A stretch of DNA of 64,000 nt, from NCBI RefSeq assembly GCF_963931595.1, contig NZ_OZ007030.1, positions 1,046,481 to 1,110,480 of the forward strand. Reading direction: 5' to 3'. The translations under genes were made by a program, and so were the position numbers. The notes under the pieces are model-generated. The model saw nothing but the letters and a program-made list of their open reading frames with translations, had not been told where the DNA came from and did no database searches. Numbering within the stretch: the stretch's first letter is position 1; every line of letters starts with the position of its first letter. This document shows, piece after piece, positions 41,176 to 50,269 of the stretch. Source of the stretch: an uncultured Subdoligranulum sp. (GTDB taxonomy: Bacteria; Bacillota; Clostridia; Oscillospirales; Ruminococcaceae).

Positions 41176-42084
41176 TCAGAAAATGGTCTCGATCTGTTTG
41201 TGGCTCTGGGGCGTGGAATAGGTCCACTTCTTCAGTCGGCCACGGGTCACAAAATAGTGTGGCTCGAAACGAAGCGGTTGGGAAAGATTCTTGTTGACGA
41301 CCACCAGCTTGATTTTCATTTTGTCCGGCAGGATATTCTTGATGTATACGCTGACCGCCTGCCCGGGGTGAAGCGAGGAATCAGCTTCCGCCAGACCGGC
41401 CAGGTTGGGGGCAATCTCGATGAAGACGCCGTAGTCTTCCACGCTGCGTACGATGCCCACAACGGTTTCGCCGGGGGCAAAGCATGCGGCGTTTTCGCTC
41501 CAGGTGCCGAGCAATTCCCGCAATGTAAGCACAATCCGCCCCTGAACATCCCGGTTTTTGATGGCGCATAACAGCTGCTGCCCCACCTGGACACGGTCGT
41601 TGGGGGAGGAAATGCGGGAAACAGACAGGCAGTCGATGGGAAGCAGGGCGGAGATACCGCATCCGATATCGCAGAAGGCCCCGAAGTTTTCAATATGGGT
41701 GACGGTGCAGGGAATTACGCTGCCGGGCTCCAGAGCGTCGAGGTATTCGCGCCGGCAGCGGCGCTGGGAGGCGGCCCGGGAGAGAAGATAGATCTCCTGG
41801 CCGTTGTCTTCTACGGATGTCCCTGTGATGACAAAGCAGGTGGGACGCCCGACACGCGTGAGTACGGCAATGTCCTTGATGGCTTCTCCCGGTCCCACGT
41901 CCAGGCATTCGTCATGGGGCATATACCCCCGCTGGCCGCAGAGCTCAAACCGCAGACGGTGCTCATTGTCGTAGGCCAGGGCGGTGCTTTGCAGGATCTC
42001 GCCCGTTGCGATGCAATGATTCAGTTCCTCTTTGCTCAGGTGATTGGCGTTTCGGCAAAGGCCTTCGGCACGATATTCCAACAT
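41176..42084 (-). CDS. S1 RNA-binding domain protein with three S1-like domains
   Basis: This 302-residue protein has two recognisable S1 domains, residues about 120-192 (GSVIPCTVTHIENFGAFCDI, RIVLTLRELLG) and 204-265 (GETVVGIVRSVEDYGVFIEI). A third, more diverged S1-like region lies at about 25-108 (RGYMPHDEC, VGRPTCFVITG, EIYLLSRAASQ). S1 domains bind single-stranded RNA, so it may act in translation or RNA turnover, but it is shorter than ribosomal protein S1 and ends in a basic tail. CGAGGAA precedes the minus-strand ATG. It lies upstream of the DUF4364 gene, which has its own promoter, and diverges from the DUF951-prfA operon. Confidence 0.82.
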   Translation of the reverse strand: MLEYRAEGLCRNANHLSKEELNHCIATGEILQSTALAYDNEHRLRFELCGQRGYMPHDECLDVGPGEAIKDIAVLTRVGRPTCFVITGTSVEDNGQEIYLLSRAASQRRCRREYLDALEPGSVIPCTVTHIENFGAFCDIGCGISALLPIDCLSVSRISSPNDRVQVGQQLLCAIKNRDVQGRIVLTLRELLGTWSENAACFAPGETVVGIVRSVEDYGVFIEIAPNLAGLAEADSSLHPGQAVSVYIKNILPDKMKIKLVVVNKNLSQPLRFEPHYFVTRGRLKKWTYSTPQSHKQIETIF

Positions 42085-42158
42085 TTTCGGTTCCTCGTTT
42101 CTTGTGATTTCCGCTTTTGTATCCCCAGAAGCGGTTACTAAACTTTTATGCGGATGAT

Positions 42159-42187
42159 TTGCAAAACAATACCGGCTGTACTATAAT
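42159..42187 (+). promoter_or_regulatory. Sigma-A promoter for the DUF951-prfA operon
   Basis: TTGCAA (42159-42164) and TATAAT (42182-42187) are 17 bases apart, 36 bases before the ATG of the DUF951 gene. Confidence 0.8.
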
Positions 42188-42222
42188 AAGAGAGCAAATT
42201 TACGGGAAAGGCGGTGCGCCGT

Positions 42223-42411
42223 ATGGACGTACGGGTCGGAGATGTGATTCAGACCAAAAAACCACATCCCTGCGGTGCAAATCGGTTTGATGTACTGCGG
42301 GTCGGCATGGATTTCAAGATCCGGTGCCAGGGTTGCGGGCATGAAATTATGCTGCCCCGCGCCAAGATCGAGCGCAACATCAAAAAGATTTTGCGGGAGA
42401 AGGAGCAGTAG
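42223..42411 (+). CDS. DUF951 small zinc-ribbon-like protein
   Basis: This 62-residue protein has the DUF951 signature VRVGDVIQTKKPHPCG followed by FKIRCQGCGHEIMLPR. Three cysteines (one in HPCG, two in C-x-x-C) and a histidine could bind one zinc ion. The charged C-terminal helix (KIERNIKKILREKEQ) might contact nucleic acid. The family is widespread in Firmicutes, often near ychF or prfA, and has no defined role. ATG at 42223 is preferred to an upstream GTG because AAAGGCGG then has nine-base spacing. It is the first gene of the operon ending with the M18 peptidase. Confidence 0.88.
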   Translation: MDVRVGDVIQTKKPHPCGANRFDVLRVGMDFKIRCQGCGHEIMLPRAKIERNIKKILREKEQ

Positions 42412-42456
42412 CTGTCCACACAGCTGTGAAAGTTTTGTGTGGAAAGGAACTGCTTT

Positions 42457-43536
42457 ATGACCGAATTTTTGCAACTGCATGATGTGGAACGCCGGTACGA
42501 AGAACTGGCGCATCGTATGTCCGCGCCGGATGCCGCTGCGCAGCCGGATGTATACGCGCGTATGATGAAGGACTACAAAGAGCTTACCCCCTTGGTGGAA
42601 GAATATCGCCGGTATACAGCCCTGCGGCAGGAGCAGAAGGAAACTTCCGAAATGCTGCAGCAGGAGACGGACCCGGCGTTCAAGGCTATGGTACAACAGG
42701 AACTTTGCGAAATTGCCCGGAATCTGACGCAGAGCGAGGAGAGGCTGCGCCTTTTGCTGCTTCCCAAGGATGCTGATGACGAAAAAAGTGTCATTCTGGA
42801 GATTCGGGCCGGTGCAGGCGGCGAGGAAGCAGCGCTGTTTGCCCACAGCCTGTGGCGGATGTACACGATGTATGCATCCAAGCGGGGCTGGTCCTGTGAA
42901 ACGGTCAGTGCCAATGAAACGGAACTGGGCGGGGTCAAGGAGATTATCTTTTCGGTGGAAGGTGCCGATGTGTACAGCCGTCTGAAATTTGAGAGCGGCG
43001 TACACCGTGTGCAGCGGGTGCCGGAGACCGAGACCCAGGGGCGTATTCACACCTCGACGGTCACGGTGGCAGTCATGCCGCAGGCCGAAGAGGTGGAACT
43101 GGAACTGGATCCAAAGGATCTGCGAATCGATACCTTCCGCTCCTCCGGCGCCGGCGGGCAGCATATCAACAAAACATCTTCCGCCATCCGGGTCACGCAC
43201 CTGCCGACGGGCATGGTGGTGGAGTGTCAGGATCAGCGCAGCCAGCGGGAAAACAAGGAGCGGGCACTGACAGTTCTGCGCAGCCGTCTGCTGCAGCAAA
43301 AGCAGCAGGCCTATGACGAAGCCTACAACGAGAAGCGGCAGAGTCAGGTGGGAACAGGGGACCGCAGCGAAAAGATACGTACCTACAATTTTCCCCAGGA
43401 CCGTGTGACCGATCATCGCATTGGCCTCACGCTGCGGAATCTGCAGGGGGTTCTGGATGGTGACCTGGACCGCGTGCTGGAGCCACTGATTCTGGCGGAC
43501 CGGGAAGAAAAGCTGAAACAGCATAGTGAGGAATAA
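42457..43536 (+). CDS. prfA: Peptide chain release factor 1
   Basis: This 359-residue factor recognises UAA and UAG stop codons. The catalytic GGQ lies in GAGGQHINKTSSAIRVTH near residue 233, and the anticodon-like tripeptide is the RF1-type P-x-T (RVPETETQGRIHTS) rather than SPF of RF2. No frameshift site is present, as expected for RF1. The ATG at 42457 matches the family N-terminus; a GGAAAGGA lies upstream. It follows the DUF951 gene by 45 bases. The usual neighbour prmC (release-factor methyltransferase) is not present; tsaC follows at once. Confidence 0.96.
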   Translation: MTEFLQLHDVERRYEELAHRMSAPDAAAQPDVYARMMKDYKELTPLVEEYRRYTALRQEQKETSEMLQQETDPAFKAMVQQELCEIARNLTQSEERLRLLLLPKDADDEKSVILEIRAGAGGEEAALFAHSLWRMYTMYASKRGWSCETVSANETELGGVKEIIFSVEGADVYSRLKFESGVHRVQRVPETETQGRIHTSTVTVAVMPQAEEVELELDPKDLRIDTFRSSGAGGQHINKTSSAIRVTHLPTGMVVECQDQRSQRENKERALTVLRSRLLQQKQQAYDEAYNEKRQSQVGTGDRSEKIRTYNFPQDRVTDHRIGLTLRNLQGVLDGDLDRVLEPLILADREEKLKQHSEE

Positions 43537-43539
43537 AAG

Positions 43540-44559
43540 ATGAAAACACAGGTTTTGCCTGTATCGGAAGAAAGTATTGCGCTGGCAGCCAAGCTGCTGC
43601 AGCAGGGCGAACTGGTGGCGCTTCCCACGGAAACGGTGTACGGAATCGCGGCCGACGCCCGCAATGGGGAGGCTGTGCGGAAGATCTTTGAGGCAAAGGG
43701 GCGCCCCCAGGATAATCCTTTGATCGTGCATATCTGCGGCATGGACATGCTGCATGGGATTGTCTCCGAAGTGCCGGAACGAGCTCTCAAGCTGGCGGCG
43801 GCCTTCTGGCCCGGTCCGCTGACCATGGTCATGCCCCGGGGCGAGGAAGTCAGCGAGGTGACCTGTGCCGGTCTGGATACGGTGGGCGTGCGTATGCCCT
43901 CCCATCCGGTGGTCCAGGCAGTCATCAAGGCCAGCGGGGTGGCCTTTGCAGCACCGTCGGCCAACCTTTCCGGCAAACCGAGCCCGACCAACGCCCAGGA
44001 TACTCTGGCGGATATGGACGGACGCCTGCCGCTGATTCTGGACGGGGGCGAAAGCATGGTGGGCGTGGAATCCACTGTGGTCTCGGTGACAGGGGAGCAT
44101 CCTGTTCTGCTGCGTCCCGGGTATATCACAAAGGAACAGATGGAAGCGGTGCTGAGCGAAGCAGTGCTGGTAAGCCCGGCCATTCTGGAAAAACTCAAGG
44201 ACGGTGAAGTGGCACGTTCACCGGGCATGAAATACAAGCATTATGCGCCCAAGGCGCAGGTGACCATCCTGCGCGGAGACTTTGCCGCTTATCGGCAATA
44301 TGTGAAAGAACATGCCGGACCGGGTGTGTGGGCTCTGTGTTTTGACGGGGAAGGCGCGCAGCTGCCGGTGCCGTCCATTGAATACGGCCGGAATCATGAT
44401 GGGGCTACCCAGGCACATCATCTGTTCACCGCGCTGCGGGATCTGGACCGCCATGGGGCACAGACCGTCTATGCCCGCTGCCCGGAACAGGATGGAATTT
44501 CCATGGCCGTTTATAACCGCCTGATTCGTGCGGCGGCTTTCCGGGTGGTGACGCTGTGA
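43540..44559 (+). CDS. tsaC: Threonylcarbamoyl-AMP synthase (Sua5/YwlC type)
   Basis: This 339-residue enzyme makes threonylcarbamoyl-AMP from threonine, bicarbonate and ATP, the first step of t6A formation at tRNA position 37. The catalytic YrdC domain (residues 1-205) contains GELVALPTETVYGIAADA, KIFEAKGRPQDNPLIVHI and FAAPSANLSGKPSPT. The C-terminal Sua5 domain (RSPGMKYKHYAPKAQVTIL onward) makes it the long Sua5/YwlC form. The start is 3 bases after prfA, a conserved Firmicutes pairing. A TsaD paralogue is encoded at 55784, but canonical tsaB, tsaD and tsaE are not in the window. Confidence 0.95.
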   Translation: MKTQVLPVSEESIALAAKLLQQGELVALPTETVYGIAADARNGEAVRKIFEAKGRPQDNPLIVHICGMDMLHGIVSEVPERALKLAAAFWPGPLTMVMPRGEEVSEVTCAGLDTVGVRMPSHPVVQAVIKASGVAFAAPSANLSGKPSPTNAQDTLADMDGRLPLILDGGESMVGVESTVVSVTGEHPVLLRPGYITKEQMEAVLSEAVLVSPAILEKLKDGEVARSPGMKYKHYAPKAQVTILRGDFAAYRQYVKEHAGPGVWALCFDGEGAQLPVPSIEYGRNHDGATQAHHLFTALRDLDRHGAQTVYARCPEQDGISMAVYNRLIRAAAFRVVTL

Positions 44560-45161
44560 AAATCATCGGAATCACCGGCCGTTCGGGCTGCGGCAAATCC
44601 AGTGCGACAAATTTCTTGGCAGAGCAGGGGTATCCTTGTATCGATGCGGATCGTATCGCAAGGGAAGTTCTGCTGCCGGGCTCGGCGTGTCTGGCGCAAC
44701 TGCAGGCGTCTTTCGGGCAGGATATTCTGGAATCGGACGGTACGCTGAAACGCCATTTGCTGGCAGACCGTGCATTCGCCACGCCGGAAGGCACCCGGAC
44801 GCTGACCGCTATCACCCAGCCGGAGATTTTGCGCCGCATTGAGGAGCGGCTCCGGCAGGCAGAAACCGGCGGGGCCGGAATGGCATTTGTGGACGGTGCC
44901 GTGATTGTAGGCACACCTTTTGAGGCGCGCTGCGATGCCCTGATTTTAATTACGGCGCCCTATGAGACCAGTGTGCAGAGAATCTGTTCCCGGGATGGCA
45001 TTTCAGAAGAAATGGCGCGGCGGCGTCTGGACGCCCAGACACCGCTGGAGGAGTTACGGAGGGCGGCAACGGTGGAAATCGTGAATGATGGAACGGTGCC
45101 GCAGCTGATCGAGCAGATCAAGGCGTATCTGGCATCCCTGAGAAAGGAGGAACATGGCTAA
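44556..45161 (+). CDS. coaE: Dephospho-CoA kinase
   Basis: This 201-residue enzyme adds the 3'-phosphate in the last step of coenzyme A synthesis. It has the P-loop GITGRSGCGKS near residues 5-15, the DADRIAREVL motif that binds dephospho-CoA, the FVDGAVIV strand and the lid-like segment with REGISEE-type sequence (CSRDGISEEMARRRLDAQ). The start is GTG overlapping the tsaC stop in GTGA. The end overlaps the lytic transglycosylase gene by 8 bases. The length fits the family. Confidence 0.93.
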   Translation: MKIIGITGRSGCGKSSATNFLAEQGYPCIDADRIAREVLLPGSACLAQLQASFGQDILESDGTLKRHLLADRAFATPEGTRTLTAITQPEILRRIEERLRQAETGGAGMAFVDGAVIVGTPFEARCDALILITAPYETSVQRICSRDGISEEMARRRLDAQTPLEELRRAATVEIVNDGTVPQLIEQIKAYLASLRKEEHG

Positions 45162-45744
45162 GAGAAAAACTCTTTACAAGTTGATACAAAGAGGTCTGGC
45201 AGTCCTGCTAATTCTGGCGGCGATCGGAGCAGCCTTGTTTGCTGTCTTTCAGGATAAGATCAATCGGTGGGAATATCCCATCGAATATGCAGAGTACGTG
45301 ACCTATTACGCAGACAAATATGAAATCGACCCGCTGATGCTGTATGCCTTCATCCGGACCGAGAGCAATTTCGACCCCATGGCGGACTCCGATGCAGGAG
45401 CCCGAGGGCTGATGCAAATCACCGAGGTGACCTTTGACTGGATCAAGTCGAAAATTGCCCCCACGGAGGATCTGACTTTCGAAGATCTGTATGACCCCGA
45501 AACCAACATCCGGTTCGGCAGTTACTTCGTGAGTTATTGTCTGCTGCGGTATCAGGACGATCTGGCCACAGCCGCTGCGGCGTATCACAGCGGTTGGGGG
45601 ACAGTGGACGATTTGCTGGCCCAGGAACAGTATTCTGCAGACGGCAAAACACTGGACCACTATCCCTATCCCCAGATGAGGCTGTACGTCAAAAAGATCA
45701 CCAGCAGCTATCAGCACTACCAGGAAATCTATAATGCATCGTGA
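45154..45744 (+). CDS. Lytic transglycosylase with SLT domain
   Basis: This 196-residue membrane-anchored muramidase-like enzyme cleaves peptidoglycan with formation of anhydro-muramic acid. A basic N-terminus and one membrane segment (about residues 13-32) act as a signal anchor, placing the catalytic domain outside. The SLT motifs are clear: the catalytic Glu70 in AFIRTESNF, then GARGLMQI and AAAAYHSGWG. The active-site EXN pattern matches Slt70 and YjbJ-like proteins. AAAGGAGG lies 6 bases upstream of the ATG, inside coaE; this coaE-slt link is typical of Clostridia. Confidence 0.92.
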   Translation: MAKRKTLYKLIQRGLAVLLILAAIGAALFAVFQDKINRWEYPIEYAEYVTYYADKYEIDPLMLYAFIRTESNFDPMADSDAGARGLMQITEVTFDWIKSKIAPTEDLTFEDLYDPETNIRFGSYFVSYCLLRYQDDLATAAAAYHSGWGTVDDLLAQEQYSADGKTLDHYPYPQMRLYVKKITSSYQHYQEIYNAS

Positions 45745-45766
45745 TGCATGAAAGGAAGTTGTAACC

Positions 45767-47158
45767 ATGCAGACTACCGAAGAACTGAAGAAGTTGCTTT
45801 ACAAGAATGAAACCGTTGCCGATATGGCCCCGGAGGCCCTGCAGGCTGCGCAGGAATTCTGTGAAGGATACAAGGCATTCCTGAACCACGGAAAAACAGA
45901 GCGCGAGGTGGCGGCTTACAGCGAAAAGCTGCTGCTGGAAGCGGGCTATAAGCCTTTCGTGCCCGGCCAGAAACTGGAAGCGGGTGCCAAAGTGTACACC
46001 ATCAACCGCCACAAATGCGTGCTGGCGGCAACCATCGGCACCAAGCCGATGAATGAAGGATTCCATCTCAATATTGCACACATTGACTCGCCCCGTCTGG
46101 ATCTGCGCCCGGTGCCGGTGTTTGAAAAGAACGGCCTTGGCTATCTGCGTACCCACTACTATGGCGGCATCCGCAAATACCAGTGGCCCACGATGCCGTT
46201 GGCACTGCATGGGGTGCTGTATCGCGCCGACGGCAGCAAGGTGGAAATCAGCATCGGTGAAAAGGAAGAGGATCCTGTCTTCTGCATCACCGATCTGCTG
46301 CCGCACCTGAGTGCCAAGCAGAATGTCAAGCCGCTGAACGAGGGCATTACAGGTGAGGACCTCAACGTCCTGATTGCCTCCCAGCCCATCGCCGACAAAG
46401 AGGCCGAGCAGCGCGTCAAACTCAATGTGCTGGGAATGCTGTATAAAGCTTACGGCATCACGGAGCGGGACTTCACCCGGGCGGAGATTGAAGTGGTTCC
46501 GGCCTTCAAAGCGCGGGATATCGGTCTGGACCGTGCCCTGATCGGCGCCTATGGCCATGATGACCGCGTGGATGCTTATCCGGCCCTGATGGCGGAAATC
46601 GGGGTAAAATCTCCCGCTTACACCACGGTGTGCGTGCTGACGGATAAGGAAGAAACCGGTTCCGACGGTGTGACGGGCCTGCACAGCATGTATACCTTCC
46701 ATTTCCTGCAGCAGCTCTGCGAAGGCCAGGGCGCCGATTACATTACGGCCTGCAAGGCCGGCAAGTGCCTGTCGGCGGATGTTACGGCGGCCTTTGATCC
46801 CACCTTTGCCGATGCCTTTGAACCGGACAACGGCACCTATGCAGGCCATGGCGTAGCCATCTATAAGTACACCGGCGCCCGCGGCAAGTCCGGTACAAGC
46901 GATGCATCGGCGGAGCTGGTCAGCTACCTGACAGGTTTGATGGACCGCCACAATGTGGTCTGGCAGATCGGTGAGATGGGCAAGCTGGACCTGGGCGGCG
47001 GCGGAACAGTAGCCAAATTCGTGGCCAACCAGGATATCGATACCATTGATATCGGCGTTCCGGTACTTTCCATGCATTCGCCCTTCGAGGTGGTTTCCAA
47101 AGCGGATGTGTACATGGCTTATCTGACCTTCAAAGCGTTCTGTGAAGACGCAGAGTAA
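45767..47158 (+). CDS. M18-family zinc aminopeptidase
   Basis: This 463-residue cytoplasmic metallopeptidase removes N-terminal residues, often acidic or neutral, from peptides. Visible motifs of family M18 are LNIAHIDSPRLDLRP (metal-ligand His) near residue 105, HYYGGIRKYQWP, LIGAYGHDDRVDAYPAL, the catalytic EETGSDGVTG near 298 and a C-terminal GVPVLSMHSPFEV with the last His ligand. The exact substrate is not deducible. GGAAG precedes the ATG. It is last in the DUF951-to-M18 unit, ending at a near-perfect palindromic terminator. Confidence 0.93.
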   Translation: MQTTEELKKLLYKNETVADMAPEALQAAQEFCEGYKAFLNHGKTEREVAAYSEKLLLEAGYKPFVPGQKLEAGAKVYTINRHKCVLAATIGTKPMNEGFHLNIAHIDSPRLDLRPVPVFEKNGLGYLRTHYYGGIRKYQWPTMPLALHGVLYRADGSKVEISIGEKEEDPVFCITDLLPHLSAKQNVKPLNEGITGEDLNVLIASQPIADKEAEQRVKLNVLGMLYKAYGITERDFTRAEIEVVPAFKARDIGLDRALIGAYGHDDRVDAYPALMAEIGVKSPAYTTVCVLTDKEETGSDGVTGLHSMYTFHFLQQLCEGQGADYITACKAGKCLSADVTAAFDPTFADAFEPDNGTYAGHGVAIYKYTGARGKSGTSDASAELVSYLTGLMDRHNVVWQIGEMGKLDLGGGGTVAKFVANQDIDTIDIGVPVLSMHSPFEVVSKADVYMAYLTFKAFCEDAE

Positions 47159-47175
47159 GCCGTTAGTCTTTGCAT

Positions 47176-47214
47176 AAAAACAAGCGGGATGCCATGGCAT
47201 CCCGCTTGTTTTTT
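47176..47214 (+). terminator. Palindromic terminator after the M18 gene
   Basis: A 36-base perfect palindrome centred at 47194/47195 (arm AAAACAAGCGGGATGCC) ends in TTTT; the CATG centre forms the loop. It can end transcription in both directions. Confidence 0.93.
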
Positions 47215-47231
47215 GTGTAAGACAAAAAGAA

Positions 47232-47258
47232 AAAGCGGACTGAATTTCAGTCCGCTTT
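47232..47258 (-). terminator. Terminator of the tRNA-Ala gene
   Basis: AAAGCGGACTG and CAGTCCGCTTT form an 11-bp stem around a short AATTT-type loop, immediately after the tRNA 3' end on the minus strand, with a T-run following on that strand. Confidence 0.82.
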
Positions 47259-47260
47259 CT

Positions 47261-47336
47261 TGGTGGAGATGAGGGGGATCGAACCCCTTACCTCCTGCAT
47301 GCCATGCAGGCGCTCTCCCAGGTGAGCTACACCCCC
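47261..47336 (-). tRNA. tRNA-Ala (anticodon GGC)
   Basis: The minus strand folds as a 76-base tRNA with encoded CCA. The acceptor stem is GGGGGTG paired with CATCTCC (two G-U pairs), the D-arm carries AGCTCACCTGGGAGAGC, the anticodon stem CCTGC/GCAGG encloses ATGGCAT with anticodon GGC, and the T-arm is AGGGGTTCGATCCCCCT. It reads GCC and GCT alanine codons. A perfect consensus promoter lies upstream and a terminator downstream, so it is a single-tRNA unit. Confidence 0.96.
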
Positions 47337-47372
47337 ATAGGTTGTCAGAACCAATCCCTGACGACGTCTGCT

Positions 47373-47401
47373 ATTATAGCAAACGAAAACCGAAATGTCA
47401 A
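47373..47401 (-). promoter_or_regulatory. Perfect consensus sigma-A promoter for tRNA-Ala
   Basis: On the minus strand TTGACA (47396-47401) and TATAAT (47373-47378) are both perfect and exactly 17 bases apart, about 36 bases before the tRNA 5' end. Confidence 0.93.
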
Positions 47402-47437
47402 CAACTTTTTTTACTTTTCTGTGAATTATGGGGAAGG

Positions 47438-47464
47438 ACAATTTATTGGCTTCAGGCATAGAAT
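47438..47464 (+). promoter_or_regulatory. Sigma-E/K-like promoter for yunB
   Basis: CATAGAAT (47457-47464) resembles the mother-cell -10 CATAcaaT/CATAnnnTA, with an AC dinucleotide (47438-47439) 17 bases upstream as in sigma-K -35 elements. yunB is a mother-cell gene in Bacillus. Confidence 0.45.
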
Positions 47465-47498
47465 GGCGGGCACGGTTGCAAAAGGAGGTGCGGAGGCC

Positions 47499-48134
47499 AT
47501 GCGTCGGACCTTGCCAAAGGAAAAAAGACGGTTTGCTTTCCGGCTGAGGCTTGGACTGTGGGGAATTGCGCTGATGGTTGCGGCACTTCTTTTCAATGCA
47601 TATGTGAATTCGGAAATTCGCCCGACCCTCATGGAATTGGCTGAATATGAGGCGCGTGCCATTACGCTGCAAGCCATTCACGAAGCAGTCAGCCAGACCT
47701 TGGAGGATACAGGAGCGAAATCTACGCGCTTTTATACGAAAACGGAAGCGGGTGTGCAGATTGATACCGCAGCGGTCAATCGTTTCCGCAGCAGACTGGT
47801 GCAAGCAGTTCAGGAACGGATGCAGGAATTGCCCGAACAGGAATGCAGAATCCCTTTCGGAAGTCTTACCGGGAATTCTTTGCTCAGCGGTCATGGCCCG
47901 GCGTGGACAGTGTCTCTCCGGCCGGAAGGATATATGGAAGCTGAGTGGCAGGAAAAGACCGAATCACTGTCCATCAATACCACGCGCTACACTGCCGAAA
48001 TCCTTTTGCAGGTTACCGTCAATATGATTCTGGATGGCCGCACCGAAACACTCACGGTTACCGATTCGGTTCCGATGGTCAGCATCCTGCTGCAGGGGGG
48101 AACCCCTTCGTTTTATGCGCAGGCGCTGGATTGA
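47499..48134 (+). CDS. yunB: Sporulation protein YunB
   Basis: This 211-residue protein belongs to the YunB family, needed in the mother cell for efficient sporulation in Bacillus. A basic N-terminus (RRTLPKEKRRFAFRLRL) precedes one membrane segment (about residues 27-42), leaving a soluble outer domain. The conserved features are VNSEIRPTLMELAEYEARAI and the C-terminal IPFGSLTGNSLLSGHGPAW, then a tail with SVPMVSILLQG. ATG at 47499 follows AAAGGAGGTG at ideal spacing; a longer frame upstream runs through the tRNA promoter and is rejected. A mother-cell-type promoter lies 35 bases upstream. Confidence 0.92.
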   Translation: MRRTLPKEKRRFAFRLRLGLWGIALMVAALLFNAYVNSEIRPTLMELAEYEARAITLQAIHEAVSQTLEDTGAKSTRFYTKTEAGVQIDTAAVNRFRSRLVQAVQERMQELPEQECRIPFGSLTGNSLLSGHGPAWTVSLRPEGYMEAEWQEKTESLSINTTRYTAEILLQVTVNMILDGRTETLTVTDSVPMVSILLQGGTPSFYAQALD

Positions 48135-48160
48135 AGTAAATACATGGAATGTGGTATAAT
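48131..48160 (+). promoter_or_regulatory. Sigma-A promoter for ligA
   Basis: TTGAAG (48131-48136) and TATAAT (48155-48160) are 18 bases apart, with TG at 48152-48153 giving an extended -10. The -35 overlaps the yunB stop. Confidence 0.7.
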
Positions 48161-48177
48161 ACCCACATCTGAAATAG

Positions 48178-50178
<2,001 letters not shown>

Positions 50179-50183
50179 TTGCC

Positions 50184-50211
50184 AAGCGCCCTCCTGGGAG
50201 GGTGCTTTTTT
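50184..50211 (+). terminator. Terminator after ligA
   Basis: AAGCGCCCTC (50184-50193) pairs with GAGGGTGCTT (50198-50207) around CTGG, with one G-U pair, and ends in six T. Confidence 0.9.
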
Positions 50212-50238
50212 CTTTGGTTCTAACCTGGTGCTGCTGCA

Positions 50239-50246
50239 CATACAGT
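50239..50246 (+). promoter_or_regulatory. Sigma-E-like -10 element for the spoIIIA operon
   Basis: CATACAGT matches the sigma-E -10 consensus CATACAnT and lies 24 bases before the spoIIIAA ATG. The -35 at about 50218-50224 is weak. Sigma-E control of spoIIIA is established in Bacillus. Confidence 0.55.
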
Positions 50247-50269
50247 GGCAGTGTGAGGTGAACAAAACG

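Noticed and set aside
42439..42456. ATG six codons upstream in prfA
   Set aside because: The Shine-Dalgarno GGAAAGGA overlaps that ATG, and release factor 1 proteins start at the second one.
47304..47498. Longer N-terminus for yunB
   Set aside because: The frame crosses the tRNA-Ala gene and its promoter; the start at 47499 with AAAGGAGGTG is far better.
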